Below, one piece after another: positions 22,901 to 34,900 of a DNA stretch of 64,000 nucleotides. The position numbers and the translations under genes were made by a program. This stretch comes from Todiramphus chloris collaris (taxonomy: Eukaryota > Chordata > Aves > Coraciiformes > Alcedinidae): the NCBI GenBank assembly GCA_025345505.1, contig JANVCC010000018.1:8710998-8774997 (forward strand). Reading direction: 5' to 3'. Position 1 is the stretch's first letter; every line of letters begins with the position of its first letter. The notes beneath the pieces were generated by a model that had not been told where the DNA came from, ran no database searches, and was given only the letters and a program-made list of their open reading frames with translations.

Positions 22901-25900
22901 ATTAGCTGAGTTGATTTTCCTTGTCTAGCTCTTCCTCCACCTGCTTCCAGTTGAAGTGACTGCCCTCCACACTCTGGTGCCCTAGGTGGCAGCACCTAAA
23001 CTGGGTTTCTGTGCGTTAAGCTGTGAGCAACTGCCGGTGGGGATGTGATGGAGCAGCATTTATTGCTCAGATAGCTTCGCTGTATCCCCTGGAAAAAGGT
23101 GATGAGTGGGACAGAAGCATCCTCTAAGGTAGCTGTGAAGTCTGGGCTGCGATTTAGATCACACTGGGTCCAGAAATGTTAAGGGATTATGATCAAAACC
23201 AGGTGAACATCAGAAAAGAGATTTCAGATCTCACCTATGGAGTGCCAGCCTTCACTGTGGATCTAAACAACCCAGAGTTCCCTGTTCCTCAGCCTTAATG
23301 GGACTGTGCAAAGTCAGTATCATAGCATTTCTAATTGAAATGTGTGTGAAGCGTTACCAGAAGAAGAAATTTAAGTCTGTGATGACTTTCAGATGGAAAT
23401 TCATAGAAACTGGAGGGATTTTTTAATTTAAAAAATGCCATTTGTAAAAGAGGGGAAACGGGTTGTAGAACCCTGAGGTTATATTTGGTAATTGAAGGAA
23501 AAGTCAGCTGCAGTTCTTTCAAAGGTCAGAATACTCTCGCCCTATTGAAAGAGTGAAATTGGGTTTATCCGTGGTACTGCATCAGAGGTACTGCTGCAAA
23601 AGTGATACTTAATTATTGCCTGCAGATCTGCCATTCTCTGTGAGAAGAAGAAAAGGCTTTGTGTTTCTTAAATGCATTTCTCCTAGCCACACCTTGCCTT
23701 TTTTAGCAATTAACTTCTCTCTTCCCAGCCTTATTAAAAATCCACCCAGCCTGTAGTGCCTTCTCTTTCTATCTGCGCCCAGTTTAATTGCTTCTTTTTT
23801 ACGAGTTACATTTGTTAGTCAAGTTCTTTCATTTTCAAAGCTGAACAAATAACTGCTGGTGTTTGACAGGCACAGCGCATTTTGGGGAGCAATTTACTAT
23901 AGATCTGTCTTCCTTTCATAAAACGAGGGAGTGCAAGTACGTGGGTGTGTGTTCATCTATGTTTTCATCATTGCCTGTTTGCATATGTTGGCCTTCTTTC
24001 TGTGGGCCTCAAAATCTGCGTGTTGGAGCTGCTATTTCCTGACCATACAGGTGTGTTGGGAGGATGAATTCCTTCACGTTATAACCTCTGTGATGTGAGA
24101 AGGGGAGAAAAAGAATCCCTGCTCAGTGTAGCAATAGGTTCAGAAGCCGTTAAGAATTCACGTTGATTTAAAAGAAACATTAGAGTGCTTGCTCTTCTGC
24201 CGGGCAAAACAGATGGGGAGAACAGCATGTGGTCATGTAATTAAAATCTACCATAATGCATACCCATGAGGTCACCAAGCAACATTAATTCTGGTGTGAC
24301 TTGATTGGAGAGTGGACAACTGAAAGCAGGGTTTATGCTGCCTGCGAGAGGAGGTGCTTTTGATTCCTGTGTCCAAAGCTAGTGGTTGTCCTGAAGGACA
24401 ATGCTGCTGCATTGCCATTTTCTGACAGGGTTAAGAAGTGGGCTTTGTAAAAGGAAAGGCACAGTAGCCACGTGTTTTTCACGACATACTATAAAATCCA
24501 GAGCGCTCTTCAGTAGCGTGCATCAACTGGCCAGGGGGCTGGAGTTAGCTCTGAGACACCCATTTTGTTGAAATCCTTGCAGCAGATATGAAGGCAAGTT
24601 TGGGGTCAGAAATGGGGCATTAAAAGGAGCATTAAAGGGAAAGGAGGCATGAAATCCCATTAATACTGAGTGGGATCAAATTCTCTGCACATCTGAGAGT
24701 CCCAGGCTTGTATCCTGCAGGCATTCTGGCGTGTGTACTTTCATGCGTGAGGTTCTCTTGAAGAAGGGGGCAAGGCACATGCATGAGATTGGAGGGATTA
24801 GCAGCAAACTTCAGGCTTTCACTTTGAACTTCTCGGTGGTTTTCTTAACCTTCTAGCTATATTTGATCATATTCAACTTCCTTATTTGTTCCTGGTGCAA
24901 AAAATATTCATCCCATCCCCATCTCTCTTTAAGTTCTATGTTGGACATTAATCGTTACAGACAGATAGGGTCTTGACCTGCAGATATGCGCATGCTTTGC
25001 CATATTTGCATGATTAACTCTTTTGAAGTGAAGTAGATTGAGCCTTTGATATTGTGACTTGACAGAACTCCTTGAAGTGCGTGCACTCAGACCGACTTAC
25101 AGGTGGTGGGGGTTTAACTCCACAGTATTCACAGAGTTCAATTAGAGGCATGGACGGGGAGAAGGTTATTGCAGGATCAAGACCTAGAGGAATTACAGGC
25201 AGCGAAAGGAAAATATTTGAATATTAATCAAATGGGACTTTGTTTATTTAATAGGATTGGTGAAATGGGGTTTAGAGCAGCATTTATTTTTTTATCCTGA
25301 CATTTTGGGCTGTAGGATCCATCAGCTATTTTCGGAGGGCTTTGAGTGGTAAGCAGCAAAAGCAAGATTTGATTTTATTATATGCTGATACAACTTTCTC
25401 CTGGAAAATTGTCAGAGGTCATCAAACTGAAAGGGTCCAAAATTGTCACAGCAAAGCAGGGCTTCCTGACTGGAAAGGTGTGAGAATGCTCTACGTGATG
25501 TGTGGGACTTGACTGGACAAAATACACCCTGTGAGACCTGGGCAGCCTTTGTAAGGCCCGTGTGTTTCCTCTGTGCTGCTGCATCCACATCTGGGTCCCC
25601 AGTATGAGAAAGACAAGGACCTGGTCCAGAGGAGGGGAATGAAAATGATCATAGGGCTGGAACACCTCTGCTATGAAGAAAGGCTGAGAGAGTTGGGGGT
25701 GTTCAGCCTGGAGAAGAGAAGGCCCCAGGCAGACCTTACTGTGGTCTATCAATATGTAAAGGATGCTTGTAAGAAAATTGGAGAGAGTTTTTACTGGGGT
25801 CTGTAGTGACAGAACAAGGGACAAGGGTTTGAAACTGAAAGAAGGTAAATTTAGATCAGACATAATGAAGAATTTTTTTATGATGGGGCTGGTGAAGCAC

Positions 25901-28900
25901 TGGAACAGGTTGCCCAGAGAAGTTGTGGATGCCCTATGCCTGGAAATGTTCAAGGCCAGGTTGGATGGGGCTTTGAGCAACCTGCTCTATTGAAAGATCT
26001 GTTCTCCCTGGTAACGAGCGATAGAACAAGAGGAAATGGCCTGAAGTTGAGGTTCAGGCTGGATATTAGGAAGCATTTTTTTCCAGAAACGGTTGTCAGG
26101 CATTGGAATGGGCTGCCTATGGAGGTGGTGAAGTCACCATCCCTGGAAGTGTTTAAGAGCTGGTTAAATGTTATGCTTAGAGACATGGTTTAGTGGTTTT
26201 GATGTGGCTAGGAATCAGGTTGCACTTGATGATCTTGAAGGTCTCTTCCAGCCAAAACTATTCTATGATCCTGTAAGATCTCCCCGTCCATGGCAGGTCC
26301 CTTCCAACCCAAACCATTCCGTGGGGTTGCTGGACTCAGCCAGTCTTGCTGCTGCATTTCCAGCACCAAAGCCAAGGTAAAGATGGCAGCGTGCTCAGCG
26401 AAGATGCGGAGAAGGCAGCGGCAGCCAGGGTTGGAGGCAGAGGGGCGGCAGGCGAAGAGCCTCAGCTGGCAGGGGCTCGCGTGGGGGACATCATGGGCCT
26501 TGGGGAAGTTGGGCATGGTTTGGGCTGGAGGTTGAACATCTTGTGGTAGGTTACCCCAGCAGAGGGCATCCCCGCGCTGCTGGATGTCAGCTTGCAGAGT
26601 GTGCTGCAGCCTCTCTGGTAGCACGTTAATATGCTTCATAGAGCCTTAGCACACTCCTGGTGCTGGGCCTGGTGCTGGGCTGGGTGCTGGGCTTCTTCTT
26701 ACCCCACACAGATTCACAAAGGCTCAGTTAGCCATGGGATGTGAGGGTGTGCGTTTATCTTTAGGTTCAGTGGTGTAGTTAGGTGTAAATTGAGATCTAT
26801 GAATAATGTACGGAGTTTGATAGAGGAAGAATGAAAAGAAGTGGGGACAGAAGTAAGTTTGTATGGCTCAGTTCAGTGTGCCTTTGACTATTTTACAGCT
26901 GGTTTGGCAGTCTTGTTGATTGACTGCTGTGTTGTAATGCTTTCAGACATTATTTTGTTATTTATTACAGAAATTAATTAGATGTTAAACATTTTTCATG
27001 AGTCAGACTTGATTTTTTTTTTTTCCCCTAAATGGAGGGTAATATTGTTTATTCTTTTGAAAAAGTACTGGTGAATTCCTCACTGCCCTTACATTTGTGC
27101 TTACACAGTCTTTTTGGGAGGGGCACTGGTCTCATACCCTGGCCAGATACTACTGGGACCTAGCAAGCTAGAAATGTACAGCAGTTCCAAAACTCCAGAA
27201 TTGTTTTCCTCTCACTTTTTGGGGTATCTTTCAAAGAGAGGATTGTCTTATTCTGAGAACATTTCTTTATGGTCACTTTAGTGCCTGGCTGCTGAACTGG
27301 GTGTCAGATCCTGCATGCAGAGCACAGCGTTGCTCACACGTGTGTTCCTTACAGGAGACAAACCTAAAATCCTTGGTTTTCAGTCCCCTGTTGTCTCAGG
27401 TTTGGTTTTGTGCTTTGGATCTTTCTTAGAGAGCTGCTTGCCTTTTGTGACTGGACACTGAACGAGTAGTGAATGCTGTACAGCTGAAATGCAGATGTTT
27501 TTCAAATCATCCAGCTTGGTTGATAATTACTGCAAAAAACCAGGGGAAGGCGAATGCCAAGGTGGTTATTGCTCTTTATGCCTATGTGTAATTTAGCAAA
27601 CGAGTTGAGGTGTGCCTGTTAATGTCAGAACCTGTTTTCTGGCCTGGAGGGCAGCTAGCACAGCCTGGCTGCATGAAACTTCCTTACCATCTCTAATGGG
27701 CATCAGTACCCAAACTGGTTGCTGTGTGGTCTCTGCACCAGGCTAAATCTTGGGCTGCAAAATTATCTGAGGGAGTGCTAGCTGCCCAGTCAAAACTGTG
27801 CCAGGCATTGTCAGCTTCCACTAGACATTGTAAGGTTCCTAATAGACACTGTCAGCTTCCAGTGCCTGAGAATATGCCCGATACAGTTTAGTTTGCTAGT
27901 ATAGATGCAGTTCATGGATTCTGGGTTAATCTATAGCCAGTTTCACTTATGCTTCTCTGGTTTTTGTTGGGGTGACTTTCTTTTATGACTTTGTCGGTGG
28001 AAGAAGTCTGCTGTCTCATCCCGAGATGTGCTGCTTGGGTCTCTCTTATCTTTTAGGGTGCAGTATTAATTAGGAAACACTCCACTGGAATTCACCAACA
28101 TGTGTTATGGGAGGGTAAGAGCTGCACCCTGGTAGATCTATGCCCTACACACTAGCACTGGTTTTTTACTTATCTAACTCTGTCTTTCATTGAAACATAT
28201 TCATAGATTATGGGGCCGTGGAGGACCATGATGAATATATCATCTGTGTAATACCACAGTCCCAGAGCATGATTGTTACTCTGCATTGCACTTACAACGT
28301 CACTTAGAGGTAGTGTTCTGTTTGTGTGTGGGTTTTGTGTGTTGATTTTTTAAAGTACTGTCTTCAAAACTAAATGTGGCATAGAAGCCACACCATTTCT
28401 AACCAGCATTCCCATGGTTTTGCTTTCCTTGTTATATCTTGGACTGTATTTCTCCTCAGGCTTCCTGTCTTTGTCTGCAGAAGGAATGAAACCATTCACT
28501 GTTGGCATCTTCTCCCTGTATGAGAACCTGTAGGCCATGGCCAAGTTGTGGGTTTTTATTTTCTCATGAATAAATTGAGTATTGAGGGGTCAGCTGAGGT
28601 CTTTGCACTTTGGCTTCGGTATTAGGTGCTCTGCAGGGCAGCAAATGTGCTAGTTTTTTAGGCCTTAAGAGACAGAAGGGCACTGAAGCCCACCAGGGCT
28701 GTGAAATGGGTCTTCTGGCTCAATGGTGAAAAGACTCAGGCTGCTTTCTCTGCCAGATACCTACCTGGCTGGGCTTCTCTTCCCTCCCATCTCTCAGGGC
28801 TGGACATCATATAGCTCATTTTTAGTGGACGAGGATTTTTGCTGTCAGAGAAAAGTATCTGGAGCAGTATTTCATTAGTTGATGAGTCAGACAAATGGAT

Positions 28901-31900
28901 GCTGGGTATCTGGCAATGAACTTCAATTCCATTAGGGAGAGGATTTTATTTACAGAATTAGAAGACCAACAACAATGCTTGGGGATTCACTCTGTAGATA
29001 ACAGGCTTATACTGGGCTATATGTAAAGCTTCTTGGTAATACATGGTTTTCCACTTCAGTTTCCAGGGTTAGTGTTTCACAGTGCTTAAGCTCCTGCTGT
29101 GCTGCTCATGTCTCCTCTGTAAAGTAACTTACCCAGGCAACATTTCATTGCAGGTTTCCAAGAAGTACAGTGAGATAGAGGAGCTCTACCAGAGACTGGC
29201 TGCGCGATACCCGCAGGTTTCTCTTCCACTCTTGCCTAGAAAAGTTCTCTTTGTGGGAGAATCTGACATCTGTGAACGAAGAGCTATGTTCAATGACATC
29301 ATGAAATTCATCTCAAAACACGAGGATCTAGCAACGAGTCCCGAGTTACTGGAATTTTTAGGTAACTAAAAGATTACATTGTCTCCCTTCCCCCGTGAAT
29401 GTGTTTAATAAAAGTGTTACTAAGTTCCTGACTCAGGCAGTCAGAAACTAGAGAATGCCAGAATAAAGGCTGTCACTGAAAACACCCTCCTGTGCATCTA
29501 CAGTGATGCATAGTCATGTTTGCTAGTGCTTTCCCCTCCTCTCAGTAGACACATGCCTCATTCAGAAGTGCTGATACCACAGTGCTTGCTTTGAAGGTAT
29601 CTGTCCCACTCTCTCTGGTTTCCCTAGGCATATACCTAAGCTGAGATTCGGAACATGTAAGTTTAGAAGGCTAAATAATCATTTATTGTCAGTAGAGAAA
29701 TGGACCCTAAAAGGATAGTGCAGGGTCTCCCTTAGTGATCAACTGTTCCACATTTTGTCTGGTTTTCATTCCTAATAAAATTTTTAGGCCTTGCTGCAGA
29801 GGGTTGTAAAGCAAATTATTGACCCTGAGAAAGATATGAATAAAAGGCAGAGTCTTTATTGGTTAAGCCCATTGTCTGGCCTCTTTTTTTTTTAATTTTC
29901 CTTAGCCTCATGTCCAGCTCTTGTTGCCTTTTCCAGTGATTCATGTAGTTCCTTTCTTATGTTCCTTGGGCATAGCAGGGAGTCACTGAATGAATGGAAC
30001 AGATGGTCTCTCTGCTCTTAATTCAGCTGCAAGCTGCTGAGCAGGGAATACTCCGGCCTGGTGCATTGCAGGATTCTCCAGGTAGCATTGGTTTTGAGGA
30101 AGTGAAGTTGCAAGTGCTAGTAAGTCACCACGTGTGAACAGCTGATTTTGCACGTGTTGAGCGTGTAGAGGTTAGAAGTTCTGCGAGACTGGCAACTTCC
30201 TAAAGTTGAGGGGGTCAAAATTGCCTAATATTTGGCAAAATGCTTTTTCTAATAAGGTTTTGGAATGGATTGTTTGGGATTTTTTTGGTGGGTTGGTTTT
30301 TTACTTTCCCTTTTTTTCCTGATAGTGTTCTCTTGAAAGCAGACCCCTTGCACACAGAATTTAGAATTCATGTTGATTAACATTTGCATGCTGATTAGCC
30401 TAACCATGTCTGCAGCTGAATTCCTCTGGACTGCCTTTATGTTGTGGACAGATTGTGTGCAAGTGATGTGACCTGTTGATCGAAATCTGCCTTAGAATAT
30501 TACAAGTCTCACCCTACCAAACCAGATGGAATTCAGTACATGCAGATCCTCACGCTGCTTGTCTACACTTTTCTGACAGATGCTGGAGACAGATTTGATA
30601 CATTCAGGGCTGTTTAGGGAGAATCAACGTGGTGAAACACATGTGGGGATAAGATAAGCAGTGTCCTAACATTCACTGCTTACCCTGACCAGCACTCTCT
30701 TGCCTAAAAGTGGAGCATAATACCACTTGCTCAGTGTCAACACCTACATTTAGTCAATGAAGTCTGCCTTGGGTGATTTGGCAGATGCAAGCATGAAAAG
30801 CTGGGTGAAATGAGTCTCCCATGCCATGTTACTTTAACAGTCAAAAGGATGAAACCATGAATTTTATCCATCGTGGTTTTCACTAGTCTACTTCTAGCTA
30901 GTCTCATTATTTTAAATTGCTTTCCTGAACATCTAGAGACTCCACAGCAAGGAATAGTTCTCTCCTCATTCTCCTGGGCTTTGCATATCGTAAGTATGGT
31001 GAGAAGACTTGGTCAAAGTGCATGATTCAGTTTGCTGAATTTGCTCAGTTGAATGGGTCTTGCATCCTGAAGGGAGTTAGAACTTTGGGCTTCGTTTTTG
31101 AGTATAAGTTAAAGAGCTGCTGTGGAAACTTTTTAATGCTGCCCAGTGCTCTAATATTAGCTCAAATGAATTAATAACAAAAAGAGGACTTACCTCAACT
31201 AGCTATGTGAAAGTTAGCTATCTACATCTAAGCAGAGTATTTACGGCCTCTCTGTAGCCAGTGGCGACAAATAGACACTTAAGAGGGAAACTCCTCCTCA
31301 GACAACTTTATTTGGGTAGGATGAGTCACTGTGTGGAAATTGTATTGTTTCCATTGACTATAGAAGGAACATAAATAAGCAGATTAGACATGCGCTGTCT
31401 CAGATAAAGTTCATTTCCTCTGCCTTTCTCTACTTAGCTACTTTAAATCAGTAAACAGGTCAGACACATAATGACACATAGTGGATAGAAGGGACAATCA
31501 GGAATGTTGAAAGACTTTTACAAAAGCTGGATGTGTCCTTGATTCCCTGAACAAAATCATGAGGAACAGGTGCAAGGTAGTAAATAAAATGTAGTTGTTA
31601 TCCTGTGTACTCAGTTTTCAATCCGTTATTGTATTTTGCAGGAACAAAATCTACCAGTGCCATTGACTTCAAAGGTAAAAACATTCCTGATGACAAGGAG
31701 AAAGATGACAAAGAAAACGAGGCATTGGATTTTTTCAAAGAGGAGAAGACCTCTGACTTAATCTCACAGCTTTTGTCAGTGGAAAATGCCAAAAAAGGGG
31801 AGAAAAAAGAAGAGGAAAAGAAGGAAGAAGAGGAAGAAGATTTAGACCCTCTTGGTATAATCAGGTATGGCTGGTAGTGCCTTTGTTATTTAGTTTTTAG

Positions 31901-34900
31901 CCTGTCCCCTCATCCCAATGTTTTACAACGTTGACCACTTTCAACTGAATTTCACAGAGGAGGAGAGGCCTCTGGAGTTCATGCCTCAGTAGAATCATAG
32001 AATGCCTTGGGTTGGAAGGGACCTCTAAAGGTCATCGTCCAACCTCCCTGCAGTAAGCAGGGGACATCCTCAACTAGATCAGGTTGTTCAAGTAGAGGGA
32101 ACAGACTTTATAGTGCCTCTTTAGTACGTTCCTCAGGAAGTCCAAATGTCAGAGGGACATTATGAATGCCTTGATAACAGTCTTAGCTACAGTAGGGACT
32201 TTACTGGGCACTGCTGGGTACCACAAAACATAAAGCCACCAGGGTCCATTGGATGTGCTTATCTGGAGTACATTGGTGTTTACAATCTCAGGAACTGCTT
32301 TTATGCTCTCTTTATCTACAAGGAGGTAAAGTCACAACAGTGTAAAGAACTAAAGAGCCAATATTTCAATCATGATGTTGACAAATAAGCTGTTCTTTCC
32401 TTCTTCCCTTATCTGAAGGTGTCACATGGTAAATGCTGCTAAGACATAAGCAGTAAAAGCTTGAGAAGCATAATTGGGTCACAGCTGGCTGATGATAGTA
32501 TCAGGGTTTGCTTACCTGTCCCAGAATTCTCAGTTACTTTCTTCACTTAAAGATGAAATTTCTCACTTAATTCCCCAAAACTTTTCTAGCTACTGAATCC
32601 TGGAAGCAAATTTAGTTTCTCAATGTCTGGAATCATGAGTAGTGACTACTTTTTTTAGGGTGGTTCAGGCTTTCAGAGTCCTAAGTAGAAAAGGCTTAGC
32701 TGTTCTTCATCTTCAGTAAGCACTGACTAACTCAGCTGAAGTGTTTCAGCCACCCACAGTCGCCAGCCACTGCTGAATGTTCTTTCTCGTGGATCCAGAC
32801 AGTGCTTTCAAAATGCTTCTTCATAGCACTGGACAGTAACTGATAGTAACAAGCCAGAGCCCTCTCTTGGTGTTTCTCAATTATCTTGAATCATTTCCAA
32901 GGGGATCATTCTCTCCAGGCTCTAAGCTGGAGTCTTCCACACTGAGTCAGGTCAACTACAGTGGTTAATACTGACTTTTCTCCTGCTGTTAGAATCTTAT
33001 GTAATTGCTGATGACCAAATATTGTCCTTTTCACTTGAAGTATTTAATCCTTTACATATCACCAGAAAACTTTAAATATTTTTCTTTTGACAAAGCACGT
33101 ACTTAATTACTCAGCATCAAAATTACTCTTTTGTTGAAGAAGAGTTTTACAAAGTTAAGTAATTATTTACAGTGAGAAGCTAGATACAGCAGTGCTTCCC
33201 ACAAAATGGTCCTTAGTTGGTAAGTTTACAAAAGAAGCTGTCCTTTTTTGGATAGGAAAATGATCTATTGAGTTAGCAAATGCAATGCTGTATTTTCCGA
33301 CTTAAAACAAGTAGAAGCTGTAAAGAACTTACTGTGCCAAAACAAGCAAGAAGTTTGCTTTTCTGCTCTGCACAGTTTGACATAGCATTTGAAAGTCTTG
33401 ATTATTTTAGTCTTTTAATGCATTGAAGGATGACAAGATCTGGAATTTAATCCTCATTTAGTTTATTTCTTCCATTCCTTTTGAGAACAGAATTCTTATG
33501 AAGCAGGAGGGCTTAATTTATCTAAGAAATAAGGGCTTCACTGGTACAGAGCTGCAGCATGACATGTTATGCACTCAGATGTTTTTGAGTCTAAACCAGT
33601 GGTTGGCTCTCTATAAATAAAAATACCTCCATAGGTATTTATTATTGTTTTTGTAAATCTCATGTACAGTGTCGAGGCAGAAATGTGGAATTGGAAACAA
33701 GAATCCTGAATCTGAGTTTGCTTTGTTTCCCTTCTCCTGTAACTCACCCTGCTTCCATGGAACTTATTTCCAATTCACAGGTCAGATTGGACATAAGCAT
33801 CATATCCCAGGTTTATGGCATCTAGTAGTTGGTGTCTAGGTAGGAGGCAAAAAGCAGGATCTTAGCTGTCAGTGGATGGGCACTCCTTGGGTGACCATTT
33901 TAGGGTGTCTTCTGTGCTCATTAAAATGTTAGGTGCTTGCGTGCTTTAAAGAGAGAGCTTGCAGGCCTCACTGCTTTAGTGCTTCAGATGTGCTTGAAGT
34001 TTCTTTGGGATGGGAATGAATCAAAAAGGAAGTGATGCAGACTGGATAAACATGTTTAGTAGTAAACTGCTCCCTAATGCCTAGCAAATTCAGGTAAAAA
34101 CAAAAAATAAAGTAAGCCACAACCCTTTCCCCTGTGAAAAAACCTTTAAAAAGATTTAAAGTTAGCACTGAAACAATCCCAGTCCATTCCAAGCAGTATT
34201 GGTGGCCAGGGTGCTTTGAGCAGCAGAGCTCTGACCTAAACTGAATCATGTGTTTGACGTAACCTTACAGGTTTTTCTCTTTCTGGATGAGGATGAAACT
34301 GCTTCAGTAGCACAGGCCTCCATATGTTGTTAGCACGCTTCATTTGGTAACAGCTTTTCCTCCTGGGCCAGAAGGCTGTGACTTGGATTTCACCCAGCAC
34401 TGCTGCTGTGCTGCTGAACCACCAGATATCCAGTTAAATATACTGGCCTTAGGGGTAAGATGCTAAACCAGGGTTTTTTTTTCTGGTTTTGTATTGCTGG
34501 TGGAAGCTTCTAATGGTCTGGTTCCTTTTGCCTGGAGGAGTCATCCCAGTTGTGCTGATTCTCTTCCTCACATTCAAGGCTGTGTTAGTATTGCTCTTTC
34601 ATGTCTGATGGGCAACTCACTTGCCAGTTCTGCTTCAGCTTTTGTGGGGATAAATGATGGGCTAAGTGCCTTTCTCTGCTGTGTGATTCTCATGCCCAAA
34701 AGCTTTCTTTCTGTGTCAGCAGGGTGATCTTGGGCTATGTCTGGGATACTTAACAACAGAAAAACTGATTTTTTTTCGGGTCCAAATCAGGGACATTTCC
34801 AAATGCATAATACATATTCCTTAATAAGTTTTCAGCTTTTAACACCCTCAGGCCTGGTTCTTCCTGGAATAAAAGGTTCTTAAAATTAGGTTCTTAAAAT

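Larger units (their letters stand above)
19289..29153 (+). other. HS1BP3: HS1BP3 intron 2
   Basis: This 9865-bp intron has donor gtaaat and acceptor catttcattgcag. It contains a minus-strand CR1 (21356-21895) and a pair of nested plus-strand CR1s (25575-26330). A GC-richer patch follows (26331-26640), then a short run of ctgggtgctgggc-like repeats (26657-26693). The blocks 23700-23900 and 24120-24300 are AT-rich, TAAT-containing and non-repetitive. I see no exon or RNA gene. Confidence 0.85.
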
